DNA of 27,613 nucleotides from contig DBYW01000056.1 in assembly GCA_002311645.1 (NCBI GenBank), forward strand, positions 13,382 to 40,994. The letters run 5' to 3'. Position numbers and translations under genes: made by a program. The notes beneath the pieces are model-generated. The model made no database searches. It had not been told where the DNA came from and worked only from the letters and a program-made list of their open reading frames with translations. This stretch comes from Bacteroidales bacterium UBA1176 (GTDB lineage Bacteria > Bacteroidota > Bacteroidia > Bacteroidales > WCHB1-69). Positions 6,333-14,195 of the stretch are shown piece by piece. Each line of letters starts with the position of its first letter. Positions within the stretch are counted from its first letter, which is position 1.

Positions 6333-7973
6333 ATGACAACGAAACGATTCCTCCTGCTCTTATGGTTAGGTGCAAGCCTGACGCTCCCTCTTTCCGCCCA
6401 GAAAGAGTTCACCGCCAAGATTGACCAGGCCACCGTCTATCTGCAAGGCGCAGCCCTCACGCACACCGCGGCTGCATCACTCAAAAGCGGCAACTACGAC
6501 GTGACCATCACAGGACTGAGTCCCGACATCGAGGTCAACAGTCTGAAAGTGACCGCCAACGGCGTGCTCATCTCTGCCTCGGAGTTCTCCATCGATTTCA
6601 TCACCCCCAAGGAGGAGAGTGCCCGCATCAAGAAATTGCAGGACTCCTTAGAGCTCTACAAGCGGCAGTTGGATGAGGCCGACAACGAATTGGAAGTCCA
6701 TTCGCACCTGCTCCAGATGCTCACCGACGGCACCCTCAACAACATGCGGCAGAAGGAAGGCACCGTATCGGTGGCCGACATCAACGCCAATATGGAGCTG
6801 TACAAGTCGAAGGCGGGCGCGCTGCAACAAAGCATCGACCAGGACAACCGGAAAATCACCTCTTTGAAAGAGACCATAAAACGGCTGCAGAACCAGCTGG
6901 ACCAGGATATGTCGAAGGACAAACAGCGCACCGGCGTGCTGCGGCTCTCCGTGAGCGTGCCCCAGACCGCCAACACCACCTTCACCATCACCTATTTCAC
7001 CAATATGGCAAGTTGGGTGCCCTGCTACGACATCAACATCACTTCTATGGACAAGCCCGTGGTGCTGAAATCGAAGGCACAGGTGTCACAAATCACCGGC
7101 CTCGACTGGAACAACGTGAAGCTCACACTCTCCAACGCCACGCCCAACCGCTCGAAGGAGGCGCCCGTGTTCAAGTCCTGGTACCTGAACTTCTACCGTC
7201 CGCAGCAATTCCGCGAATCTTCAGCATTAAGCAACACGGTTTCGTATGCCACAAAAGAGCGTGCGGGAGTGGCCACAACCGACGGCTATGCGACATCTGT
7301 TCGCGGCGAACGGCCCACCGCCCCGCTGCTGATGGACGACTATGTGGATGTGGATATGCAGGAGGTGCACGTCAACTACAACATCGCCGTGCCCTACGAC
7401 ATCCCCGGCAACGGCAAGGAGCAACTCATCGACCTGAAGAATTATAACATCAAGGCTGAATACAAATATTACGCCGCGCCCAAGTTGTCGGACGAGACCT
7501 ATCTTGTCGCCACGCTGTCGGACTACGAGCAGTTCAATCTGCTGCCGGGCTATGCCACGGTGACATTCGACAACACCTTCGTGGGCAAAACCTTCCTGCG
7601 CCCCAACGCCACGGAGGAGCACATCTCGCTCACGCTGACCACCGATCCCAGGATCTCGGTCAAGCGCGAGAAGCGGAGCGAATACTGCAGCACGAAGCAC
7701 GTGGGCAGCACCACCACTGTCACCCAGTCGTACCAGATCACGGTAAAGAACAACCAGACCAAGACGGTCAAACTGACGCTGAAGGAGCAGTATCCCATCT
7801 CCTCCAACAAGGACATTGAGGTAAAGGTGGAGGAGGTGAAACCTTACGCCACCTACAACAAGACAGAGACGGGCGTGCTCACGTGGGATGTGGAGCTGAA
7901 GGCCGGCGAGACACAGACCTTCGTCGTCACATTCAATGTAAAGTACCCGAAAGACAAAAACGTCAACTTGTAA
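6333..7973 (+). CDS. Secreted DUF4140/DUF4139 protein (MuiA family)
   Basis: A 546-residue exported protein of the family annotated as mucoidy inhibitor MuiA. From the ATG at 6333 it has a clear signal peptide (TKRFLLLLWLGASLTLPLSA, then Q). The start at 6300 would add 11 residues before the signal and is less likely. The N-terminal DUF4140 domain spans about 20-115 (ATVYLQGAALTHTA). A coiled coil of charged heptads runs about 100-195. DUF4139 occupies the rest, with repeated beta-rich segments typical of this region. The biochemical role is unknown; the name derives from an effect on capsule in other bacteria. It converges with the GH29 gene, with only 8 bp between stops. Family identity is firm. 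Confidence 0.85.
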   Translation: MTTKRFLLLLWLGASLTLPLSAQKEFTAKIDQATVYLQGAALTHTAAASLKSGNYDVTITGLSPDIEVNSLKVTANGVLISASEFSIDFITPKEESARIKKLQDSLELYKRQLDEADNELEVHSHLLQMLTDGTLNNMRQKEGTVSVADINANMELYKSKAGALQQSIDQDNRKITSLKETIKRLQNQLDQDMSKDKQRTGVLRLSVSVPQTANTTFTITYFTNMASWVPCYDINITSMDKPVVLKSKAQVSQITGLDWNNVKLTLSNATPNRSKEAPVFKSWYLNFYRPQQFRESSALSNTVSYATKERAGVATTDGYATSVRGERPTAPLLMDDYVDVDMQEVHVNYNIAVPYDIPGNGKEQLIDLKNYNIKAEYKYYAAPKLSDETYLVATLSDYEQFNLLPGYATVTFDNTFVGKTFLRPNATEEHISLTLTTDPRISVKREKRSEYCSTKHVGSTTTVTQSYQITVKNNQTKTVKLTLKEQYPISSNKDIEVKVEEVKPYATYNKTETGVLTWDVELKAGETQTFVVTFNVKYPKDKNVNL

Positions 7974-7981
7974 CCTGCGTA

Positions 7982-9367
7982 TTAATATTTCAGCACCACG
8001 GGCATTCCCGTGACAAGGGCGGCAGCGGGGAGGGTGACCTCTACTTGGCCGCCCTTGATCTTATATTTCAACCGCTCGCCGGTCGCCAAAAGCACCATCT
8101 CGCCTTTCTTGTCCGGCAAATTGAAGCGCCATTTCAGCGTCAGGTTGGCGGTTCGTGGGTTATCCACGACGAGGATGGCATAACGTGTGTAGCCATCCTT
8201 GCTTTGGGTGAACCAGATGTCACCCTCATTGCAGACAGGGAGTGTACGAGAGCCATAGATGGCCTCACCATTGGCCTGCAGCCACTCACCTATCGCTGCC
8301 AGGCGTTCCACAACGACCGGCTCGATGATTCCGGTGGGCGTGGGCCCCACGCCGAGCAACAGGCTGCCGCCTTTGGCCACCACCTCCACCAGCATATTAA
8401 GGATTTGCTGCGGGGTCTTGAACTCCGCGCCAGGCACGTAGCCCCAGTCCTTGCTCAGCGGCACACAGGTCTCCCACGGATACGACAAAGGACGGTCGGG
8501 GATCATCTTCTCGGGCGTGCGGTAGTTCTCGTACTTGCCCGTCACCGTGCGGTCCACGATGAGCAGTCCGGGCTGGTTCTGGCGGGCCATCTTGGCGATG
8601 CGGTCCATATCGATATCCTCCTTCGGGGCGCGCACCCAGCCGCCGTCCAGCCAAAGGATGTCTATCTTACCATAACTTGAGGTAATCTCGTTTATCTGAT
8701 TGTAAACAAAATCCTTATATCTATTCCAACGATAGGGATGGTTGGCAATTTTGTAGTTCACATGACGGTCGGGGGTGGCATAACGGTCCCACCAATAGTC
8801 CTGCGAGTGCCAGTCGGGTTTGGAATAGTAGGCCCCGATCATCATACCCTGGCGGCGGAAAGCGTCGAACACATACTTGGCCACGTCGGCCTTGGGATGG
8901 TCTGCGAAGGGTCCCTTGGCGATGGAGTAGTCGCTGTATTTGGTGTCGTACATCGCGAAGCCGTCGTGGTGCTTGGTGGTGAAGACCACATATTTCATCC
9001 CTGCTTTTTTGGCCGCGTCTGCCCACTGGTCCGGATCAAACTGCCGGGGATTGAACATCTTGTTCAGATTCCAGTACCAGCGTTTGTAGTCGTCGTAGCG
9101 CATCGTGCTGTCGCGCGGGATCCAGTCCTCGTCCTCGGAGCAGATGGACCACGACTCCACGATGCCGGGCACAGCGTAGAGCCCCCAGTGGATGAGCATC
9201 CCGAACTTGAGGTCCTGCCACTCTGCCAGCTTGGCCTGCACATCGGGCTCGGTCGGCGCCGTGTAGGCGGCATCCAGGTTCAAATCGGGGTTGGCTTGGT
9301 CTGCATTCTGGCTGAAAAGGGGAAACAGAAGCCCACATAACAACACGATGGTCAGTAGTCTTTTCAT
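7982..9367 (-). CDS. Secreted alpha-L-fucosidase, GH29
   Basis: A 461-residue GH29 enzyme that hydrolyses terminal alpha-L-fucose from glycans. It starts with a signal peptide (KRLLTIVLLCGLLFPLFSQ). The barrel carries the family motifs FGMLIHWG (55-62), KHHDGF (132-137) and YYSKPDWH (180-187), with the expected nucleophile Asp241 in ILWLDGGW. The acid/base is variable in this family and is not assigned here. A C-terminal beta domain (about 370-461) follows. It is divergent from hdrB and shares with it a compact bidirectional promoter. Together with the GH3 gene it suggests degradation of fucosylated host or plant glycans, although no SusC/SusD pair is present in the window. Confidence 0.93.
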   Translation of the reverse strand: MKRLLTIVLLCGLLFPLFSQNADQANPDLNLDAAYTAPTEPDVQAKLAEWQDLKFGMLIHWGLYAVPGIVESWSICSEDEDWIPRDSTMRYDDYKRWYWNLNKMFNPRQFDPDQWADAAKKAGMKYVVFTTKHHDGFAMYDTKYSDYSIAKGPFADHPKADVAKYVFDAFRRQGMMIGAYYSKPDWHSQDYWWDRYATPDRHVNYKIANHPYRWNRYKDFVYNQINEITSSYGKIDILWLDGGWVRAPKEDIDMDRIAKMARQNQPGLLIVDRTVTGKYENYRTPEKMIPDRPLSYPWETCVPLSKDWGYVPGAEFKTPQQILNMLVEVVAKGGSLLLGVGPTPTGIIEPVVVERLAAIGEWLQANGEAIYGSRTLPVCNEGDIWFTQSKDGYTRYAILVVDNPRTANLTLKWRFNLPDKKGEMVLLATGERLKYKIKGGQVEVTLPAAALVTGMPVVLKY

Positions 9368-9386
9368 ATTCTCATTTTTAGTGGGG

Positions 9387-9394
9387 CAAAGATA
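9387..9394 (-). promoter_or_regulatory. -7 box TATCTTTG, leftward (GH29)
   Basis: The minus strand reads TATCTTTG 19 bp before the GH29 ATG. It is half of a bidirectional module repeated at 14126-14154. Confidence 0.6.
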
Positions 9395-9405
9395 CGTTTT
9401 TTTTG

Positions 9406-9413
9406 TATTTTTG
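9406..9413 (+). promoter_or_regulatory. -7 box TATTTTTG, rightward (hdrB-like)
   Basis: TATTTTTG lies 27 bp before the ATG at 9441. It is offset by 19 bp from the leftward box, exactly as in the second copy of the module. Confidence 0.6.
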
Positions 9414-9440
9414 CCGCTCTATAAAAACAACACATAGCCA

Positions 9441-10493
9441 ATGAAACGATATTGGAACGAGTACCAAAAGGAGATTGCAGACGATCATTTCTTCTATGAG
9501 AGAAGTTGCATACGGCAGACCTTCTTTCCCGGTTCCGAGGCTGCCTTCCTCAACATACTGCGCAACGACCTGGGAAAAGACATCTACGATTCTTCGCACC
9601 AGCACACCTGCTCGGGTATCGGCTACCATGCCGACGTGGTGCCGTTTGAGACCACGATGACGGTGGTGGCGCGCCTCTTCTCGCTGATGACCGAAAAGGG
9701 CTACGAGAACTATGTGCCTTCATGCGTCACCTCGTTCGGGGTGATGACGGAGCTTCTTGAGAAGTGGCACGAGTGTCCGGAACTGTTGGAACAGACCCGC
9801 AAGTATCTCCGCGAGGCCACGGGACGCGAGTTTGAGCTCCCCAAGAACATCGCACATCCCTCTGACCTGATCTACAAGTTCCGCTTCGACCTGAAGGAGA
9901 AGATGAAATACCAGCTCATCAACCGTTTCACGGGCAAGCCCTTGCGCGGTGTGGAGCACATCGGCTGCCACTATGCCAAGATCTTCCCCAAGCACGGCAT
10001 CGGCAACGCGGAGTTCCCCTACGTCTTGGCCGGCATGATCGAGGCCTGGGGCGGTGAAGTCATCGACTATCCCGAGCGCCGCCACTGCTGCGGTTTCGGC
10101 TTCCGCCAGTATCTCGTCCAAGAAAACCGCGGATACTCCGTCTCCAACTCCAAAAAGAAATTCGAGTCGATGGAACCTTACGAGCCCGATTTCATCATCG
10201 CAAACTGTCCCGGCTGCACAATGTTTCTCGACAAATGGCAGTACACCATCGCAGAGATGGAGCACAAGACCTACGACAAGGAGGGTTACGGCATTCCTGT
10301 TCTCTCCTACGAGGAGTTAGCCGGCCTCCTGTTGGGCTATGACCCGTGGCAACTTGGTCTGCAAATCCATCAGGTGCAATGTGAGAGCCTGCTCAACAAG
10401 ATCGGCATCCCTTACGACCCCGACTCCAAATACAAGGGCGCTGACGGACAAGTGCTCGCAATGCCCGACAAGCCCTCCGTTTTAAAAGTCTGA
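9441..10493 (+). CDS. HdrB-like CCG-domain protein
   Basis: A 350-residue soluble protein related to heterodisulfide reductase subunit B. The second CCG motif is complete: Cys176 in GCHYAK, Cys216-Cys217 in HCCGFG and Cys256/Cys259 in NCPGC. The first is looser: Cys23, Cys57 in TCSGIG and Cys95. In HdrB proteins these cysteines bind the non-cubane [4Fe-4S] clusters that handle disulfide or thiol chemistry. Bacteroidetes do not make CoM or CoB, so the natural substrate is different and unknown. An HdrA-like gene follows 43 bp downstream. No HdrC-like ferredoxin gene is adjacent. The family is secure; the reaction is inferred only as electron transfer to a disulfide-type or similar acceptor. 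Confidence 0.85.
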   Translation: MKRYWNEYQKEIADDHFFYERSCIRQTFFPGSEAAFLNILRNDLGKDIYDSSHQHTCSGIGYHADVVPFETTMTVVARLFSLMTEKGYENYVPSCVTSFGVMTELLEKWHECPELLEQTRKYLREATGREFELPKNIAHPSDLIYKFRFDLKEKMKYQLINRFTGKPLRGVEHIGCHYAKIFPKHGIGNAEFPYVLAGMIEAWGGEVIDYPERRHCCGFGFRQYLVQENRGYSVSNSKKKFESMEPYEPDFIIANCPGCTMFLDKWQYTIAEMEHKTYDKEGYGIPVLSYEELAGLLLGYDPWQLGLQIHQVQCESLLNKIGIPYDPDSKYKGADGQVLAMPDKPSVLKV

Positions 10494-10536
10494 TCCGAAA
10501 AATATCCTTTTCATTTCCATAACCCGAACTGACACA

Positions 10537-11532
10537 ATGAAGAATATCGCCATCATAGGAGCCGGACCTGCCGGCATCGAAGCCGCCAGCATCTTGGCCC
10601 AGCAACACAATGTCACCCTTTTCGAAAAGGAGAAGGCGCCACTTACCAACATCCGCAACAAGGCACTCTTGTTTCCGGACTTCTCCTCCGCCGACGAACT
10701 TGCCGACACCTTAGAGGCCAAGTTGCGCCATGACAACATCACCCTCCTTGCAGAAACGGCTATCACAAACCTGCAGCGTGAGGGCAACTTGTGGGTGACC
10801 ACCGACGACAAGGGTGTACAACGTTCCTACGAGAAAATCCTCATTGCCACAGGCTATCAAGTCTTCGACGCAACCCGTAAGGAAGAACTGGGCTACGGCA
10901 TTTACCAAGGTGTCATCACGTCGCTCGACCTGGAAAAAATGGTCAAGGCAGGCAAAATCGTCAACACCATGGGTGAAACGCCCAAGCAGATAGTCTTCCT
11001 GCAATGTGTCGGATCACGCGACGAAAAGAGCGGCAACAACTATTGTTCCAAGGTCTGCTGTGTTACGGCCGTGAAACAGGCCATTGAAGTAAAGCGCCTC
11101 TCCCCCACCACCAACGTGCATGTCTTCTACATGGACCTGCGCATGTGGGGTCAGGGCTTCGAGGAGATGTACCGGACGGCCCAAGAGGAGTACGGCGTCA
11201 ACTTCGTGCGCGGACGCATTTCGGAAGCCGCCGCCACCTACGACGGAGGCATACAACTCAAGGCTGAAGATACGCTCATGGGACTGCCCCTAAACATGAA
11301 TACCGATCTGTTAGTGCTCATGGTGGGCATGTGTGCCTCCGACGGCACACGCCAACTGGCCAAAGTCACTGGCATCGACGGGCTCTACGGCTTTGCCCAA
11401 AGCAAAGACGAGCACCTGAACGACAACCTCACATCGCAAGAGGGGCTGTTCGTGGCCGGCAGCTGCAAACGTCCGATGAGCGTCAACGACACCATTCAGG
11501 ACGCGCGTTCCGCCGCCCTGACGATGTTATAA
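10537..11532 (+). CDS. Compact HdrA-like FAD oxidoreductase
   Basis: A 331-residue flavoprotein matching the core of heterodisulfide reductase subunit A. The dinucleotide-binding motif GAGPAG is at residues 8-13. The HdrA signature LQCVGSRDE begins at 155, followed by YCSKVCC with Cys157, Cys170, Cys174 and Cys175, which bind a cluster in HdrA. A C-terminal FAD-contact segment, FVAGSC with a later NDTIQDARSAA, closes the fold. It is about half the length of methanogen HdrA (about 650 residues): the N-terminal extension and the ferredoxin CxxCxxC motifs are absent. It lies just downstream of the HdrB-like gene on the same strand and probably works with it. Electron bifurcation, known for full HdrABC, cannot be assumed here. 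Confidence 0.83.
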   Translation: MKNIAIIGAGPAGIEAASILAQQHNVTLFEKEKAPLTNIRNKALLFPDFSSADELADTLEAKLRHDNITLLAETAITNLQREGNLWVTTDDKGVQRSYEKILIATGYQVFDATRKEELGYGIYQGVITSLDLEKMVKAGKIVNTMGETPKQIVFLQCVGSRDEKSGNNYCSKVCCVTAVKQAIEVKRLSPTTNVHVFYMDLRMWGQGFEEMYRTAQEEYGVNFVRGRISEAAATYDGGIQLKAEDTLMGLPLNMNTDLLVLMVGMCASDGTRQLAKVTGIDGLYGFAQSKDEHLNDNLTSQEGLFVAGSCKRPMSVNDTIQDARSAALTML

Positions 11533-11553
11533 TAAATATTGTATAATTTTGGT

Positions 11554-11988
11554 ATGAAAGTTCTGCCTCCCCTTCTGCTCATTCTGCTTACCATACAGAC
11601 TCTTTCCGCCCAATACATCCGGGAAAAAGACCGTTGGGGCGAGAAACTGGTGTATGTGGAGGGTAACACCATCCGGGAAAAGGACCAATGGGGCGCGAAA
11701 CTCTTCTATTTCGACGGCAATACAGTCAGGGAGAAGGACCAATGGGGACAACAGTTATTGTACATTGACGGCAACACGGTGCGCGTCAAGGACCGCTGGG
11801 GCGAAAAACTTCTCTATTTCGACGGGCTTACCATACGCAACAAGGACCAATGGGGTGAGAAACTGTTTTATCTCGACGGTCTGACGCTCCGCCTTGAAAA
11901 CCAATGGGGCGAGAAGCTCCTGTATTTCGAGACCATCCCCGACCGTTGGATACTGGCAGTCGTAGCGGTTTTGCTACTGGGAGATTAA
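11554..11988 (+). CDS. Small secreted protein of six 18-residue WG/DGN repeats
   Basis: A 144-residue protein starting with a signal peptide (MKVLPPLLLILLTIQTLSAQ, cleavage near Ala19). Residues 22-129 are six consecutive 18-residue repeats with consensus IR.KDQWGEKLLYFDGNT. The C-terminus is short and hydrophobic (WILAVVAVLLLGD), possibly a membrane anchor or final strand. The ATG at 11554 is chosen because the upstream codon at 11539 would place residues before the signal. The YxDGNxIR pattern recalls secreted Bacteroidetes proteins annotated as 5-fold beta-flower proteins; that comparison is from memory. It follows the HdrA-like gene by 21 bp and may share its transcript. Function is unknown. 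Confidence 0.75.
   Translation: MKVLPPLLLILLTIQTLSAQYIREKDRWGEKLVYVEGNTIREKDQWGAKLFYFDGNTVREKDQWGQQLLYIDGNTVRVKDRWGEKLLYFDGLTIRNKDQWGEKLFYLDGLTLRLENQWGEKLLYFETIPDRWILAVVAVLLLGD
11617..11940 (+). repeat. Six tandem 54-bp coding repeats
   Basis: Six in-frame 54-bp units encode the 18-residue repeats. Units share stretches such as AAGGACCAATGGGG and CTTTATTTCGACGG-like segments but differ at many third positions, so the array is diverged rather than newly amplified. The last unit is degenerate at its end (ETIP in place of DGNT). Confidence 0.85.
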
Positions 11989-12017
11989 CATCTTTCTTAA
12001 TACATTAATTCCAGAAT

Positions 12018-12935
12018 TCACTTCTTTTCTGCCGGTGCATCCCCTTTCGCACGGCTGGTGGTGACAAGATATACGCCTGTGGCAATAAGCAACAGTGCCA
12101 CCGGTTTGTTCCACGTAAAGATGTCCTGCCCCGCCGCAATGGCCACCACGGCGGTCACCAGAGGCTGCAGGTTGCTGTACATGCTGACTGTGGTGGGGCG
12201 CAGGTGGCGAAGTCCTATCGGCAGCAGGAAATAGGCCACGACCGTTGAGAATATCATCACTGTGAAAAAGTTGAGCCAGGCCGACACGGGGACTGCACCC
12301 TGCAGCATCGGAGATTCCGGGATGACGGGAATGGCCAATGGCAGACAAATCACACTTCCAATGAAGAACATCCACTTCATCAGCGTCACAGGACTGTATT
12401 TTTTGGTGACAGCACGGGTAATGAGCAAATAGGCCGCATAGAAGAGGATATTGACAAAACAGAGCAAAAGTCCTGTCGGGGTGGCATTGGCATCAATTTT
12501 CCAAGAGAAGAGCACAATCATGAGGGCGCCGGCGATGCCCACAAAGACGCCCAAGCTCTTGCGCATGGAGATCGGCTCGCCCAAGAAGAGCGCGGCCATA
12601 AGCATCACGAACAAGGGACTGGTGGCGGACACGAGGGAGACGTAGCAGGGCGAGGTATAGCGAAAGGCCAGCGAGAAGGCCACCAGCGTGCCTGCCAGCA
12701 CGACGCCTCCGACGAGGATGGTCCACACATCGCGTCTCTCCACGCGCTCGCGCGGGAAGAAGAGCGACAAAAGCCAAAAAACCGCCGACCCGAACAGCAT
12801 CCGGGCGGCGGTGAAAGCATGGGGAGATATATATTCAGGGACGACCGCCTCGGAGCAGTTGGGGTTGATGCCAAAGATGACATAAACGGCCAAGACTGCC
12901 AGGTGCCCGACCCATTTCCGACTTTTCGTCTCCAA
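12018..12935 (-). CDS. EamA/DMT-superfamily transporter
   Basis: A 305-residue integral membrane protein with about ten hydrophobic helices and the two-fold EamA repeat typical of drug/metabolite transporters. Family members export or import amino acids, nucleotides or other small metabolites. The substrate here is not deducible. The start is a TTG at 12935: the only codons between it and the in-frame stop of the upstream aminotransferase are GCC CCC, and the first in-frame ATG is residue 46, inside the fold. The gene follows the class V aminotransferase by six bases and in the same reading frame, so coupling is likely. A charged tail (RAKGDAPAEKK) ends the protein in the cytoplasm. Confidence 0.87.
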   Translation of the reverse strand: METKSRKWVGHLAVLAVYVIFGINPNCSEAVVPEYISPHAFTAARMLFGSAVFWLLSLFFPRERVERRDVWTILVGGVVLAGTLVAFSLAFRYTSPCYVSLVSATSPLFVMLMAALFLGEPISMRKSLGVFVGIAGALMIVLFSWKIDANATPTGLLLCFVNILFYAAYLLITRAVTKKYSPVTLMKWMFFIGSVICLPLAIPVIPESPMLQGAVPVSAWLNFFTVMIFSTVVAYFLLPIGLRHLRPTTVSMYSNLQPLVTAVVAIAAGQDIFTWNKPVALLLIATGVYLVTTSRAKGDAPAEKK

Positions 12936-12941
12936 GGGGGC

Positions 12942-14102
12942 TTAGTTTTTCAGCGCAGCGATTTCCTTAATGGCGTTGATGCAGACATCGATTTCCTCCT
13001 CGGTGTTGAAAGCGCCGACGCTAAGGCGGACGGTACCGTCAACGGGCAGAGTACCGATACGTTCATGCACCAGCGGGGCGCATTGCAAGCCCGTGCGGCA
13101 AGCGATGTCGTAGTCCACGTCAAGCATCGTGCCCACATCCATAGCCTCGAATCCGCGCACGTTAAGGGAGAGCACGGGGTTCTGGTTCTCGACGGAGGTG
13201 GCGCAGTAGACCGTGACGCCTTCCACGTTGCGGACGCCGTCGACGAGGCGCTTCCACAGCTTCATCTCCTGGTCGTGGATATTCTGGATGCCTTTCTCTT
13301 CAATCCATTTCACGCCGCGATACAGGCCGCTGATGCCGAGCATGTTCATCGTGCCGGCCTCAAGGCGGTAGGGATACTCGTCAAGGTGGGTACGGACAGC
13401 AGAACGCACGCCCGTGCCGCCGTAGCGGGTTTGGCGAACCTCCACGCCCTCAGCCACGTAGGAACCGCCGATGCCGGTGGGTCCCATCAGGCACTTGTGG
13501 CCCGTGAACGCGTATGCGTCCACACCGTATTCGAGCATGTTCATCTCCACTGCACCAGCGCCCTGGCTACCGTCAACCACAAAAATCAGACCGTTGTCCT
13601 TGCAAACCTTGCCGATTTCCTTGATGGGTTGCACCGTGCCAATGACATTGGAGCATTGTGTGCAGACTACCATCTTCGTGTTGGACTTGATGGCTTTCTT
13701 GAAATCATCGGGATGGACATAGCCAGCCTCGTCGAAAGGCAGGTAAGTCACCTCGATAAGTCCTTGCTGTTCCAAACAATAGAGAGGACGCAACACAGAG
13801 TTATGCTCCAACATGGTGGTGATGACGTGCATGCCTTTCTGTGCAAGACCTTGTATGAGAATATTCAATGAATCCGTGGCATTGTAGCTGAAGGTAAGAC
13901 GGCGTTCGTCAACTTTAGCACCACCGTTGAACAGCTGGGAAAGCAAGCGACGGGTATCAGTGAGCAGTTCGCCAGTCTCAATACCAGCGTCATAGCCGGC
14001 GCGGCCTGGGCTGACACCATGCTCGCGGTAGAAACTGTCCATGAAATCATACACCTCTTTGGGCTTGGGATAAGAAGTAGCGGAATTATCTAAATATATC
14101 AT
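12942..14102 (-). CDS. Class V aminotransferase, cysteine desulfurase-like
   Basis: A 386-residue PLP enzyme starting MIYLDNSATSYPKP, the usual N-terminus of this family. An in-frame codon at 14162 is rejected because it lies upstream of the -7 box. PLP-binding residues are visible: Lys203 in TGHKCLMGPTG, Asp177 in VVDGSQ, and His100 in MLEHNS. A cysteine in CRTGLQCAP near residue 340 fits the catalytic loop of cysteine desulfurases. The overall length and sequence fit the cysteine desulfurase-family group related to EF2568 (TIGR01977). It would mobilise sulfur or selenium from cysteine or selenocysteine. No Fe-S scaffold gene is adjacent. The transporter downstream may supply or export a related amino acid, which is inference. 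Confidence 0.85.
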   Translation of the reverse strand: MIYLDNSATSYPKPKEVYDFMDSFYREHGVSPGRAGYDAGIETGELLTDTRRLLSQLFNGGAKVDERRLTFSYNATDSLNILIQGLAQKGMHVITTMLEHNSVLRPLYCLEQQGLIEVTYLPFDEAGYVHPDDFKKAIKSNTKMVVCTQCSNVIGTVQPIKEIGKVCKDNGLIFVVDGSQGAGAVEMNMLEYGVDAYAFTGHKCLMGPTGIGGSYVAEGVEVRQTRYGGTGVRSAVRTHLDEYPYRLEAGTMNMLGISGLYRGVKWIEEKGIQNIHDQEMKLWKRLVDGVRNVEGVTVYCATSVENQNPVLSLNVRGFEAMDVGTMLDVDYDIACRTGLQCAPLVHERIGTLPVDGTVRLSVGAFNTEEEIDVCINAIKEIAALKN

Positions 14103-14126
14103 ACATTTGGTTTTTTTAAACGGGTG

Positions 14127-14134
14127 CAAAGATA
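14127..14134 (-). promoter_or_regulatory. -7 box TATCTTTG, leftward (class V aminotransferase)
   Basis: The minus strand reads TATCTTTG 24 bp before the ATG at 14102. It is part of the second copy of the bidirectional module found at 9386-9414. Confidence 0.6.
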
Positions 14135-14145
14135 CATTTTTTTTG

Positions 14146-14153
14146 TACTTTTG
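14146..14153 (+). promoter_or_regulatory. -7 box TACTTTTG, rightward (tdh)
   Basis: TACTTTTG matches TAnnTTTG and lies 42 bp before the tdh ATG. The offset to the leftward box is 19 bp, as in the other copy. Confidence 0.6.
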
Positions 14154-14195
14154 CGCGCTCAAAAAAACAACAGGTATTTCTAAAAAACAACAAAT

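Noticed and set aside
9441..11532. Methanogen-type heterodisulfide reductase
   Set aside because: HdrC and ferredoxin domains are absent, and the surrounding genes and promoters are of Bacteroidetes type, which lack CoM and CoB.
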